Assembly: GCF_001570605.1 (NCBI RefSeq) | Contig: NZ_BBXG01000012.1 | Location: forward strand, 1-64,000 | DNA from: Herbidospora cretacea | GTDB lineage: Bacteria; Actinomycetota; Actinomycetes; Streptosporangiales; Streptosporangiaceae | Direction: 5' to 3' | DNA length: 64,000 bases | Part shown: in pieces, positions 8,517-17,313 of the stretch | Layout of the letters: every line of letters starts with the position of its first letter | How positions within the stretch are numbered: position 1 is the first letter of the stretch | Notes under the pieces: model-generated | The model's input: the letters and a program-made list of their open reading frames with translations, nothing else | Database searches by the model: none | Told to the model about the DNA's origin: nothing | Made by a program: the position numbers and the translations under genes

Positions 8517-10558
8517 ATCGGATGCGGGCCCGGTTCGTGGTCCTTCACCTGACGGTGCTGGCGCTGCTGATCGTCCTCGGCGTGCGCCTCTACCAGGTGC
8601 AGATCGTGCGGGGCAAGGAGTTCGTGGCGGACGCGACCGAGACGCGGACCCGCGCCGTCATGGTGCCCGCGCTCCGGGGCCAGATCCTCGACTCGGCCGG
8701 GCGGCCGCTGGTGCGGAACCTGACCCGGCTCGTGGTGTCGGTCGACCGCACCCAGATGGAGCGCATGCCGCACGCGGGCCAGGAAGTGCTGGAGAAGCTG
8801 TCGGCCGTGCTCGGCACTCCGGTGGCCAAGCTGCGGGAGCGCCTGCGCTCGTGCGGGCCGGGCGTGAGCCGTCCGTGCTGGACGGGGTCGCCCTACCAGC
8901 CGATCCCGGTCGACGACCGGGTGACCCAGCGCGAGGCGCTGACCATCCTGGAGCGTCAGGAGGAGTTCCCCGGGGTGACCGCCGAGATCCAGGCCCTGCG
9001 CGACTTCCCGGGCGGGTCCGACGCGTCCCAGGTGCTCGGCTATCTTCAGCCGGTCACCCAGGAGGAGCTGGAGAAGCGGCAGGGACTGAAGACCAGCTTC
9101 TCGGGTGTCGACCTGGTGGGCCGCGACGGTCTCGAAGCCGTCTACGACCACCAGCTGCGGGGCACGCCCGGTCTGCGCCGGGTCCAGGTCGACCGGATGG
9201 GCAAGGCGATCGGGGTCGAGCAGCAGGTCCCGCCGGTGGCCGGGGACACCCTGATCACCAGCATCGACGCCAAGGTGCAGTCGATCGTCGAGAAGGCGCT
9301 GGCCGACGCGATGAAGAAGGCGCCCCAGGCCGACGGCGCGGCCGGGGTCGTGCTCGACGTGCGCGAGAACCGGGTCGTGGCGATGGGCAGCGTGCCCACT
9401 TACGACCCGAAGGTCTGGACCGGCGGCATCTCCGAGAAGGAATACCAGACGCTGCTGTCGGAGAAGGCGGGCAAGCCGCTGGTCTCCCGGGCGATCAAGG
9501 GCACCTTCGCGCCGGGTTCGACGTTCAAGGTCAGCTCGGTGTCGGCGATGGTCGCCGACGGCTACCCGATCAACGGCATCTACGACTGCCCGGGTTCCTA
9601 CATGGTCGGCGCGCGGCCGTTCAACAACTTCCGCGGCATCGGCCTGGGCCCGATGAACCTGCACACCGCGCTGGTGAAGTCGTGCGACACGATCTTCTAC
9701 CGGGCGGCGTACGAGATGTGGCAGCGCGACGGCGGCATGCAGCCCAAGTCGAACGCCAAGGACCCGATGGCCGCGATGGCCCGCGCCTACGGTTTCGGCA
9801 AGCTCACCGGCATCGACCTGGTCGGCGAGTCGCCGGGCCGGATCCCCGACCGGTTCTGGAAGAAGGAGCTGTGGGCGGCCACCCGCAAGACAAACTGCAC
9901 CCGGTCGAAGACCGGCTACCCCGAGGTCAAGGACGCCGCCCGCGCCGCGTTCCTCAAGCAGCTCGCCTACGAGAACTGCCTGGAGGGCTTCCAGTGGCGT
10001 CCCGGTGACGCCGCCAACTTCTCGATCGGCCAGGGCGACGTGCTGGTCACGCCGCTCCAACTCGCCAACGCCTACGCGGCGCTGGTCGGCGACGGGAAGG
10101 TGCGCAGCCCGCGCATCGGCTGGGCGCTGATCCGCCCCGACGGCACCTCGGCCAAGGTCATCGAACCGCCGGTGATCGGCAAGCTGCCGATCGACAAGAA
10201 GACCCGCGACTACATCAGGAACGCCCTGAGCGAGGTCGCCTCCGACGGTACGGCCGCGGGCGCCTTCGGCGGCTTCCCGATGGACAAGGTCCGCATCGGC
10301 GGCAAGACCGGTACGGCCGAGGTCTACGGCAAGCAGGACACCTCCTGGTTCGCCTCGTTCGCGCCCACCAAGAACCCGCGCTTCGTGGTCGTCGTCATGG
10401 TCTCCCAGGGCGGCATGGGCGGTTCGGCCGCCGCCCCGGCCGTGCGGCAGATCTACGAGGGCATCTACGGCCTGACCGGGCAGCCGCCCGCCCTGCCCGC
10501 CGGCCATCCGGCCGAGCGCCTGCCGGTGATCGGCCCCGACGGGACGGTGAAGCGCTGA
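8513..10558 (+). CDS. mrdA: penicillin-binding protein 2 (class B, transpeptidase)
   Basis: This 681-aa membrane-anchored D,D-transpeptidase has an N-terminal helix (about 9-26) and a dimerisation domain containing RGQILDSAGRPL. The catalytic domain carries S-T-F-K with Ser336, the S-C-D motif in VKSCDT, and K598-T-G. The frame is open to 8390, but the GTG at 8513 overlaps the mreD stop and gives the usual PBP2 N-terminus. Partner of RodA, whose start overlaps this stop codon. Expected to be inhibited by beta-lactams. Confidence 0.95.
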   Translation: MNRMRARFVVLHLTVLALLIVLGVRLYQVQIVRGKEFVADATETRTRAVMVPALRGQILDSAGRPLVRNLTRLVVSVDRTQMERMPHAGQEVLEKLSAVLGTPVAKLRERLRSCGPGVSRPCWTGSPYQPIPVDDRVTQREALTILERQEEFPGVTAEIQALRDFPGGSDASQVLGYLQPVTQEELEKRQGLKTSFSGVDLVGRDGLEAVYDHQLRGTPGLRRVQVDRMGKAIGVEQQVPPVAGDTLITSIDAKVQSIVEKALADAMKKAPQADGAAGVVLDVRENRVVAMGSVPTYDPKVWTGGISEKEYQTLLSEKAGKPLVSRAIKGTFAPGSTFKVSSVSAMVADGYPINGIYDCPGSYMVGARPFNNFRGIGLGPMNLHTALVKSCDTIFYRAAYEMWQRDGGMQPKSNAKDPMAAMARAYGFGKLTGIDLVGESPGRIPDRFWKKELWAATRKTNCTRSKTGYPEVKDAARAAFLKQLAYENCLEGFQWRPGDAANFSIGQGDVLVTPLQLANAYAALVGDGKVRSPRIGWALIRPDGTSAKVIEPPVIGKLPIDKKTRDYIRNALSEVASDGTAAGAFGGFPMDKVRIGGKTGTAEVYGKQDTSWFASFAPTKNPRFVVVVMVSQGGMGGSAAAPAVRQIYEGIYGLTGQPPALPAGHPAERLPVIGPDGTVKR

Positions 10559-11721
10559 TGTCCGCCCCGATCACCCGCATCCGCAAGCGGTCGCTGGCCA
10601 GCCGGGCCATCGGCACCGACGCCGTCGTCTGGCGGATGGACGGCGTCCTGCTCGTCGCCGTGGCCGCGCTGTGCACGATCGGCACCCTGCTGGTGTGGTC
10701 GTCCACGCGCACCTGGGCGGCGGTCGAGCCGACCGGCATGCTCAAGAAGCACCTGCTCATCCTGTGTGTCGGCGCGGTCCTGTGCGGCCTGGTCGCGATG
10801 GTCGACTACCGGCGGCTGCGGGCCTACGCCCCGGTCGCCTACGCCGCCGCGTTCGCCCTGCTGGCCCTGGTGATCACGCCGGTCGGGTCGACCGTCAACG
10901 GCTCCCATTCGTGGATCATGCTCGGCGGCGGCTTCGGACTCCAGCCCTCCGAGCTGGCCAAACCGGCGCTGATCCTGCTGCTGGCCATGCTGGTGTCGGA
11001 GCCCGCCGAGGGCACCGACCGGCCGAGGCCGCTCGACGTGACGCTGGCCCTGCTGGCGGCCGGGCTGACGATGGGGCTGGTCATGCTCCAGCCCGACCTC
11101 GGCACCACGATGGTGCTGACGGTGATCACCGCGAGCGTGCTGATCTTCGCGGGCATCCGCAAGCGGTGGATCGCCCTGGTGCTGGTCATCGCCGTGGTGG
11201 CGGCGGGGTTCGTGTGGTTCGCGGGGCTGCTGCAGCCCTACCAGGTGGCCCGGTTCACCGCGTTCATGAACCCGGCCAGCGACCCGCGCGGCGTCGGCTA
11301 CAACGCCACCCAGTCGCTGATCGCGATCGGCTCGGGCGAGGTCTACGGCAAGGGGCTGTTCGAGGGCGGGCAGACCACCGGCCGGTTCGTGCCCGAGCAG
11401 CACACCGACTTCATCTTCACCGTCGCGGGCGAGGAGTTCGGCTTCCTCGGGGCGCTCACGGTGGTCGTCCTGCTCGGGGTGGTGCTCGTCCGGGGCATCA
11501 CGATCGCGCGGCAGTGCGACGACCGGTTCGGCGCGCTGGTCGCGGCGGCGATCGTCTGCTGGTTCGCGTTCCAGACGTTCATCAATGTCGGGATGACGAT
11601 CGGCATCATGCCGATCACGGGACTGCCGCTCCCGTTCGTCTCCTACGGCGGTACCGCCACGTTGGCCAACATGATCAGCGTGGGGATGCTGCAGGCCATC
11701 CACAGCGGCCGCCGTACCTGA
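10558..11721 (+). CDS. rodA: SEDS peptidoglycan glycosyltransferase RodA
   Basis: This 387-aa polytopic protein has about ten membrane helices. It shows SEDS hallmarks: GLQPSELAKP near residue 125, MLQPDLGT near 180, and PFVSYGGT near 360. It polymerises lipid II with PBP2 from the preceding gene. The ATG lies in the TGATG overlap with mrdA. It is the last gene of the operon, and a long hairpin starts at its stop codon. Confidence 0.95.
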   Translation: MSAPITRIRKRSLASRAIGTDAVVWRMDGVLLVAVAALCTIGTLLVWSSTRTWAAVEPTGMLKKHLLILCVGAVLCGLVAMVDYRRLRAYAPVAYAAAFALLALVITPVGSTVNGSHSWIMLGGGFGLQPSELAKPALILLLAMLVSEPAEGTDRPRPLDVTLALLAAGLTMGLVMLQPDLGTTMVLTVITASVLIFAGIRKRWIALVLVIAVVAAGFVWFAGLLQPYQVARFTAFMNPASDPRGVGYNATQSLIAIGSGEVYGKGLFEGGQTTGRFVPEQHTDFIFTVAGEEFGFLGALTVVVLLGVVLVRGITIARQCDDRFGALVAAAIVCWFAFQTFINVGMTIGIMPITGLPLPFVSYGGTATLANMISVGMLQAIHSGRRT

Positions 11722-11753
11722 GAGTCGTCCGCAGGAAGGTGCGGCGGGCTCTC
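11720..11753 (+). terminator. hairpin ending the mre/rodA operon
   Basis: GAGAGTCGTCCGCA (11720-11733) can pair with TGCGGCGGGCTCTC (11740-11753), with a G-T pair and two internal mismatches, around GGAAGG. There is no U-tract. It sits at the rodA stop codon, so intrinsic-like termination or RNA 3'-end protection is likely. Confidence 0.5.
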
Positions 11754-11829
11754 ACTGGTGCGCCCATTGCTCGGCGAACATTCTGGGAACGAACCTTGAA
11801 TAGGCGGTGACTCCGCAGACGGAGGAAGC

Positions 11830-12081
11830 GTGACACCGGACGACGAGGCGCGTGAGCGTATGCGCGCGTTGGACCTGCTCCGCAAGGCCTTTCCCGAATA
11901 CCGGATCGTTTACGGCAACGGCCGGTGGGCCGCCGCGGCGGCCGGGAACCCACCGATGGTGTGGTTCGCCGACACACCCGGCAGCCTGTGCGGGCAGTTG
12001 TTCATGGCTCAGGTCCGTAACGGTGGTGAGGTCGGCCCTTTCCGGACGAGCCGTGAGAGCGGCTCGCAGGCCGCGCGGTGA
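11830..12081 (+). CDS. small hypothetical protein
   Basis: This 83-aa soluble protein starts at GTG behind a good ribosome-binding site (GGAGGAAG). No family is recognised. It begins with a charged helix (residues 1-22, DDEARERMRALDLLRKAF), followed by a W-x-A and PPMVWF stretch that looks like a small beta domain. It lies between rodA and the HTH/TPR regulator and could form a transcript with it. Codon use is coding-like and matches the neighbours. Confidence 0.6.
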   Translation: MTPDDEARERMRALDLLRKAFPEYRIVYGNGRWAAAAAGNPPMVWFADTPGSLCGQLFMAQVRNGGEVGPFRTSRESGSQAAR

Positions 12082-12135
12082 CCGATTCGTGATTATCGCG
12101 ACGCTAGCGTGGAATCGTCCCCACCTGGAGAGAGC

Positions 12136-13551
12136 ATGACCTACTCCGCCCGCGGCGCCGACCGTTCAGCGATCCAGTTCGCCTCGGCGATCCGTGACCG
12201 CACCCTCGCAGCCCTCGGGCAGCCTCCCTCGACGGCGATCATCCACCAGATCGCCGAGGAGATCCACGCCGGTTCGCCGCAGACCTCGCGCCTGAAGTGC
12301 ACGCGCCTGGCCAACGGCTGGACCGTCGAGGAGGCGATCGAGCGGTTCCACGACATGTGCGACCGGGCCGGCGTCAAGCGGCGCGGCCTGTCCGAGCGTT
12401 CCTGGCGGGAATGGGAGGCCGGGGCGCGGCCCGACCGCGAGTACACCGACCTGCTGTGCCGCCTGTTCGAGACCGGTCCGGTGCAGCTCGGCTTCGCCCG
12501 CGACTACACGCCGGAGGAGGCCCGCCGCGCGCACCCCGCGGCCGGCGCGGCCGACCCGGTGGAGGACGCCGCGCGGGAGGCCAGCGAGCACGCCGAGGAG
12601 GTCGAGAACAGCGAGCTCGGCGCGGGCGCGCTGGAACGGCTCCGCACCCAGGTGGTCTGGGTGGGGCGGCGGTACGTGTGGGAGTCGCCGCTCCCGCTGT
12701 TCGTCGAGATGCGGGTGTTGCAGGAGCAGACCAGGAAGGCCCTCGACCGGCGCATCCACCCCGGGCAGGCGCAGGACCTCTACTTCCTGACCGGCGCCCT
12801 GTGCGGCCTGATGGCCAACGCCAGCATGGACATGGGCCGCCGGCTGCCCGCCGACACCCTCGCCCGCGCGGCGTGGACCTACGGCCGCATCGCCGGGCAC
12901 AAGTCGCTCATGGGGTGGTCGCGCGGGATGCAGGCCTCGGTGGCCCTGTGGGACCGGCGCTACGAGGACAGTTTCCGGTACGCCGGGGACGCGCTCACCC
13001 ACCTCGACGAGGGCTCGGGCGGGGCTAGGCTCCACATGCTCCGGGCCCGTTCGGCGGCGATGCTGGGCCGGACCGCCGACGCCCGCGAGTCGCTGCGCCG
13101 GGCCGAGGAGGCCCGTGCCCGGGGCGGCCGCGACGAGCTCCACGACGAGATCGGCGGGGAGTTCGCCTTCCGCCCCGCCAAACAGCACTACTACGCGGCG
13201 GTCACCCACCTCCACCTGGGCGACGCCCCCCGGGCCATCCAGGAGGCGGGGGAGTCGATCGCGCTCTACTCGGCCGACGAGCGGGAGAACCGCTCCTACG
13301 GGTGTGAGGCCATGGCCCGCGCCCACCTGGCGATCGCCTGCGTCATGGAGGACGACCAGGAGGGCGCCGAGCAGGCCGTGGCCCCCCTGCTCGAACTGCC
13401 CCCGGACCGCCGCATCGACAGCCTCGGGGCCACCCTCGCGGCCAGCAGGTCGCTGGTGTCCGACCGGATGGCGCGGCAGATCGAGGGTTTCTGCTCCGTC
13501 GGCCTCACCCACACCCTGGCGGCATCCGACCAGCGGAGGCTCTCCCCGTGA
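12136..13551 (+). CDS. HTH/TPR-type transcriptional regulator
   Basis: This 471-aa protein has an N-terminal DNA-binding-like region (about 55-115, with LSERSWREWEAGARPDREYTD, as in XRE-type actinobacterial regulators). It is followed by about 300 residues of helical repeats compatible with TPRs (residues 170-450). The ATG at 12136 sits 5 nt behind GGAGAG. An ATG nine codons earlier lacks a ribosome site. The stop overlaps the start of a phosphotransferase-fold kinase (GTGA), so the two probably work together. Promoter-like GATTATC and TAGCGT elements lie in the 54-nt gap before it. Target and signal unknown. Confidence 0.7.
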   Translation: MTYSARGADRSAIQFASAIRDRTLAALGQPPSTAIIHQIAEEIHAGSPQTSRLKCTRLANGWTVEEAIERFHDMCDRAGVKRRGLSERSWREWEAGARPDREYTDLLCRLFETGPVQLGFARDYTPEEARRAHPAAGAADPVEDAAREASEHAEEVENSELGAGALERLRTQVVWVGRRYVWESPLPLFVEMRVLQEQTRKALDRRIHPGQAQDLYFLTGALCGLMANASMDMGRRLPADTLARAAWTYGRIAGHKSLMGWSRGMQASVALWDRRYEDSFRYAGDALTHLDEGSGGARLHMLRARSAAMLGRTADARESLRRAEEARARGGRDELHDEIGGEFAFRPAKQHYYAAVTHLHLGDAPRAIQEAGESIALYSADERENRSYGCEAMARAHLAIACVMEDDQEGAEQAVAPLLELPPDRRIDSLGATLAASRSLVSDRMARQIEGFCSVGLTHTLAASDQRRLSP

Positions 13552-14432
13552 CCGTCCCCCTCGTCGCCGGCATCCCGGCGGCCATAGTCGAGGCCTGCCG
13601 CGAGGCCGGCCTGAGCTCCACCGGCGCCCGGCTCCTGCGCAGCTTCGCCAGTGTCGTCTACCACCTTCCGGAAGAGGGTCTGGTGGTACGCATGGCGACC
13701 GCCACCACCCCCGGCAAGTACGACCGCCTGGTCACCTCGATCAAGGTCACCCGGTGGCTGGCCGCGCAGGGGTTCCCGGCCACCCGGCCCGCCGAGGTCC
13801 GTCAGCCCATCGCGGTCGACGGCCAGTTGGTGACGTTCTGGCACTACGAGGAGCAGGACGGCCCGCCTCCCGGCCCCGTCCCGCTCGGACTGCTGCTCCG
13901 GCGGCTGCACGCGCTGCCGCCGGTGCCGTTCGACCTGCCGACCTACGACCCGTTCGGGACCATCAGGCGCGCCATCGCGGATGCCCGCGCGATCGATCCC
14001 GAAGAGCGCGAGTGGCTGACCGAACGGTGCTCGGCGCTCTCCGACGCCTACTACGAGCGGCTGGAGTTCTCCCTGCCGTACGGACTGGTTCACGGTGACG
14101 CCCACCGGGGAAACCTGCTCCGCGCACCTGGGGGCTACCTGCTGTGCGACTGGGACTCGGTGAGCGCCGGGCCTCGGGAGATCGACCTGGCCCCGACGAT
14201 GGCCGGGGTCCGGTTCGGCCTGACCGAGGCGCAGCGGGACGGTTTCGTCGAGGCCTACGGCTACGACATCCGGAATTGGGCGGGTTATCCGGTGCTCCGG
14301 GACACCCGGGAGCTCCAGACCCTGACGGCGCTGCTCAGGAACGCCCACCTCGATCCAGACGCCCTTGGCGTCCTGCGCTTCCGGCTGGCCTCGCTCCGGG
14401 CGGGCGACAACCGTACCTGGCGTGCCTTCTAG
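13548..14432 (+). CDS. phosphotransferase (aminoglycoside phosphotransferase/choline kinase fold)
   Basis: This 294-aa cytosolic kinase-like protein has the APH catalytic loop LVHGDAHRGNLL (about 180-191) and the metal-binding CDWDS motif about 15 residues later. The N-lobe lysine region is poorly conserved. It is translationally coupled to the preceding HTH/TPR regulator. Substrate unknown. Small-molecule kinase or antibiotic-modifying activity are both possible, and resistance should not be assumed. Confidence 0.75.
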   Translation: MTVPLVAGIPAAIVEACREAGLSSTGARLLRSFASVVYHLPEEGLVVRMATATTPGKYDRLVTSIKVTRWLAAQGFPATRPAEVRQPIAVDGQLVTFWHYEEQDGPPPGPVPLGLLLRRLHALPPVPFDLPTYDPFGTIRRAIADARAIDPEEREWLTERCSALSDAYYERLEFSLPYGLVHGDAHRGNLLRAPGGYLLCDWDSVSAGPREIDLAPTMAGVRFGLTEAQRDGFVEAYGYDIRNWAGYPVLRDTRELQTLTALLRNAHLDPDALGVLRFRLASLRAGDNRTWRAF

Positions 14433-14451
14433 CTCCTATACCCTGGGTCAC

Positions 14452-16377
14452 ATGTCTGTCGAGTCGCTGTTTCCCCGCCTGGAAGCCTTGCTGCCCAAAG
14501 TGCAGAAGCCGATCCAGTACGTCGGGGGTGAGCTCAACTCGACGGTCAAGGACTGGGACGAGGCCACGGTTCGCTGGGCGCTGATGTATCCCGACGCCTA
14601 CGAGGTCGGCCTGCCCAACCAGGGCGTCCAGATCCTCTACGAGATCCTCAACGAGCTCCCCGACACCCTGGCCGAGCGGACCTACGCGGTCTGGCCCGAC
14701 CTGGAGGCGCTGATGCGGGCCGAGGGCGTCCCGCAGTTCACCGTCGACGCCCACCGGCCGGTGCGCGCGTTCGACGTGCTGGGCGTCTCGTTCTCGACGG
14801 AGCTCGGCTACACCAACCTGCTGACCGCGCTCGACCTGGCCGGCATCCCGTTCAGCTCGGCCGACCGGGGCGACGACGACCCGATCGTGCTGGCCGGCGG
14901 GCATTCGGCGTTCAACCCGGAGCCGATCTCGGAGTTCATCGACGCCGCCGTACTCGGCGACGGCGAGCAGATCGCCATCGCGATCTCCGAGGTGATCCGC
15001 GAGTGGAAGGCCGAGGGCGAGCCCGGCGGGCGCGACGGCGTGCTGCTGCGCCTGGCCGAGACCGGCGGGGTCTACGTGCCCCGCTTCTACGACGTCGAAT
15101 ACCTGCCCGACGGGCGGATCAAGCGGGTCGTGCCCAACCGTTCCGGGGTTCCCTCGCGGGTGTTCAAGCACACCGTGATGGACCTCGACGAGTGGCCCTA
15201 CCCGAAGAAGCCGCTGGTCCCGCTGGCCGAGACCGTCCACGAGCGGTTCAGCGTGGAGATCTTCCGGGGCTGCACCCGCGGCTGCCGGTTCTGCCAGGCG
15301 GGCATGATCACCCGTCCGGTGCGCGAGCGGTCGATCACCACGATCGGCGCGATGGTCGACAACGGCGTCAAGGAGTCCGGCTTCAGCGAGGTCGGCCTGC
15401 TGTCGCTGTCGAGCGCCGACCACTCGGAGATCGGCGACGTCGCCAAGGGCCTGGCCGACCGCTACGAGGGCACCAACGTGTCGCTCTCGCTGCCGTCGAC
15501 CCGGGTCGACGCGTTCAACATCGATCTCGCCAACGAGTTCTCCCGCAACGGCCGTCGGTCGGGGCTCACCTTCGCCCCCGAAGGCGGCTCCGAGCGGATG
15601 CGCAAGGTCATCAACAAGATGGTCAGCGAGGAAGACCTGATCCGCACCGTCACCACGGCCTACAGCCAGGGGTGGCGGCAGGTGAAGCTCTACTTCATGT
15701 GCGGGCTGCCGACCGAGGAGGACATCGACGTCCTCGGCATCGCCGACCTGGCCAAGAAGGTCATCAAGGCCGGCCGGGAGGCCACCGGGTCGCGGGACGT
15801 CCGCTGCACGGTGTCGATCGGCGGGTTCGTGCCCAAGCCGCACACCCCGTTCCAGTGGGCCGCCCAGTGCGACCACGAGACCGTCGACCGGCGGCTCAGG
15901 GAACTCCGCAACAACCTGCGCAACGACAAGCAGTACGGCAAGGCGATCGGCATGCGCTACCACGACGGCAAACCGTCGATCGTGGAGGGCCTGCTGTCCC
16001 GGGGGGACCGCCGCGTCGGCAAGATCATCCGGGCGGTCTGGGAAGACGGCGGCCGTTTCGACGGCTGGAGCGAGCACTTCTCCTACGACCGGTGGATGGC
16101 CTGCGCCGCCGAGGCGCTCGACGGGGAACCGGTCGACGTCGACTGGTACACCATCCGCGAACGCGAGGAGCACGAGGTGCTCCCGTGGGACCACCTCGAC
16201 GCCGGCCTCGACCGCGAATGGCTCTGGCAGGACTGGCAGGACGCCGTCAACGACGTCGAGGTCGAGGACTGCCGCTGGACGCCCTGCTACGACTGCGGCG
16301 TCTGCCCGACCATGGGCACGGAGATCCAGATCGGCCCCACGGGCCGCAAACTGCTCCCGCTCACGGTCGTATCCTGA
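14452..16377 (+). CDS. TIGR03960-type B12-binding/radical SAM protein
   Basis: This 641-aa protein has an N-terminal cobalamin-binding-like region (about 40-190, containing VLAGGHSAFNPEPI) followed by a radical SAM core. The cluster motif is C274-x3-C278-x2-C281 (FRGCTRGCRFCQAG). A further cysteine group, CYDCGVCP, near the C-terminus could ligate another metal centre. The ATG at 14452 follows a short AT-containing spacer; upstream in-frame codons are the end of the previous gene. It is always paired with a TIGR03936/DUF2344 protein (next gene) next to rne-rplU-rpmA-obg in actinobacteria. A role in tRNA or ribosome-linked chemistry is guessed from that context, not proven. Confidence 0.88.
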   Translation: MSVESLFPRLEALLPKVQKPIQYVGGELNSTVKDWDEATVRWALMYPDAYEVGLPNQGVQILYEILNELPDTLAERTYAVWPDLEALMRAEGVPQFTVDAHRPVRAFDVLGVSFSTELGYTNLLTALDLAGIPFSSADRGDDDPIVLAGGHSAFNPEPISEFIDAAVLGDGEQIAIAISEVIREWKAEGEPGGRDGVLLRLAETGGVYVPRFYDVEYLPDGRIKRVVPNRSGVPSRVFKHTVMDLDEWPYPKKPLVPLAETVHERFSVEIFRGCTRGCRFCQAGMITRPVRERSITTIGAMVDNGVKESGFSEVGLLSLSSADHSEIGDVAKGLADRYEGTNVSLSLPSTRVDAFNIDLANEFSRNGRRSGLTFAPEGGSERMRKVINKMVSEEDLIRTVTTAYSQGWRQVKLYFMCGLPTEEDIDVLGIADLAKKVIKAGREATGSRDVRCTVSIGGFVPKPHTPFQWAAQCDHETVDRRLRELRNNLRNDKQYGKAIGMRYHDGKPSIVEGLLSRGDRRVGKIIRAVWEDGGRFDGWSEHFSYDRWMACAAEALDGEPVDVDWYTIREREEHEVLPWDHLDAGLDREWLWQDWQDAVNDVEVEDCRWTPCYDCGVCPTMGTEIQIGPTGRKLLPLTVVS

Positions 16378-16478
16378 GGAAGGAGCCCCGGGGAACGGCT
16401 TTCCCGAGGTGAAACGCACGAGACTGGAAGGAACACGGACCGCTGAAGAACGCTCCCGATGGACCCCCGCCGGCTCCG

Positions 16479-17207
16479 GTGACGCAGCGCCTGCGTGTGC
16501 GCTACGCCAAACGGGGACGGCTGCGCTTCACGAGCCACCGCGACATCTCCCGAGCCGTCGAACGGGCGGTCCGGCGGGCTGACATCCCGGTGGCCTTCAG
16601 CGCCGGGTTCAGTCCCCACCCGAAGATCTCCTACGCGGGTGCCGCCCCCACCGGGGTGGCCAGTGAGGCCGAATACCTCGAGATCGCGGTGACGCGCCCC
16701 TGCGAGCCGCAGGCGTTCCGCGCCGCTCTCGACGCCTCGCTGCCGCCGGGCCTCGACGTCCTCGACGTGGTCGAGGCGCGCGTCGGCGGCCTGGCCGACC
16801 GGCTGGAGTGTTCGGTCTGGGAGGTGCGCCTGCCGGGAGCGGATCCCGGTGCGGCCGAGGGAGCGGTCAAGGAGTTCATGGCCGCCACCGAGGTGGCGGT
16901 CGAGCGCCTGACCAAGAAGGGCATGCGGAAATTCGACGCGCGGGGAGCCGTCGCGTCGCTGACCGCTGACCAGGACGATCACGTGGAGGGAGGGCCGAAT
17001 CAGTCGTGTGTCATACTTCGCATGGTTGTTCGGCACGAAACTCCGGCCGTCCGACCCGACGACGTGCTCATGGGTCTGCGTCTCGTGGCCGACTTCGCGC
17101 CGCCGTCACCGCCTTCGGTGACCAGGCTGGCGCAGGGGCCACTCGACGCGTCGACCGGTGAGCCCGCCGACCCGCTCGAAGCCGACCGGGTTGGTGGAGA
17201 CCAATAG
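16479..17207 (+). CDS. TIGR03936/DUF2344 radical-SAM-associated protein
   Basis: This 242-aa protein begins at GTG with the family opening RLRVRYAKRGRLRFTSHRD and contains FSAGFSPHPKISYA and the GVASEAEYLE block, all typical of DUF2344. In some bacteria it is fused to the preceding radical SAM protein, and here it follows 101 nt downstream. No catalytic residues are recognisable, so it is probably the accessory or substrate-binding partner. It precedes RNase E/G, as usual. Confidence 0.87.
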   Translation: MTQRLRVRYAKRGRLRFTSHRDISRAVERAVRRADIPVAFSAGFSPHPKISYAGAAPTGVASEAEYLEIAVTRPCEPQAFRAALDASLPPGLDVLDVVEARVGGLADRLECSVWEVRLPGADPGAAEGAVKEFMAATEVAVERLTKKGMRKFDARGAVASLTADQDDHVEGGPNQSCVILRMVVRHETPAVRPDDVLMGLRLVADFAPPSPPSVTRLAQGPLDASTGEPADPLEADRVGGDQ

Positions 17208-17261
17208 GACTTGCCGCCATGGCCCCGGAAGGTGGCCGGGCGGACCGCGAGAGACGAGAAG

Positions 17262-17296
17262 AGCCCCCGCGCGGCGCGGAAACGCGCCCGGGGGCT
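17262..17296 (+). promoter_or_regulatory. hairpin in the rne leader
   Basis: AGCCCCCG (17262-17269) pairs perfectly with CGGGGGCT (17289-17296), and the loop itself can form a GC-rich inner stem. There is no U-tract, and it lies 17 nt upstream of the rne start. This may be a terminator or a leader structure through which RNase E autoregulates its mRNA. The second reading is inference from known rne 5'UTR regulation. Confidence 0.5.
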
Positions 17297-17313
17297 GACG
17301 GGAGAGCGCCCGC

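Noticed and set aside
7670-10507. 945-aa antisense frame under mreC-mreD-mrdA
   Set aside because: Typical high-G+C antisense open frame; the plus strand has five recognisable overlapping genes.
13548-14432. Aminoglycoside resistance gene
   Set aside because: It has the APH fold motifs, but the fold is shared by many unrelated kinases and nothing in the context points to resistance.
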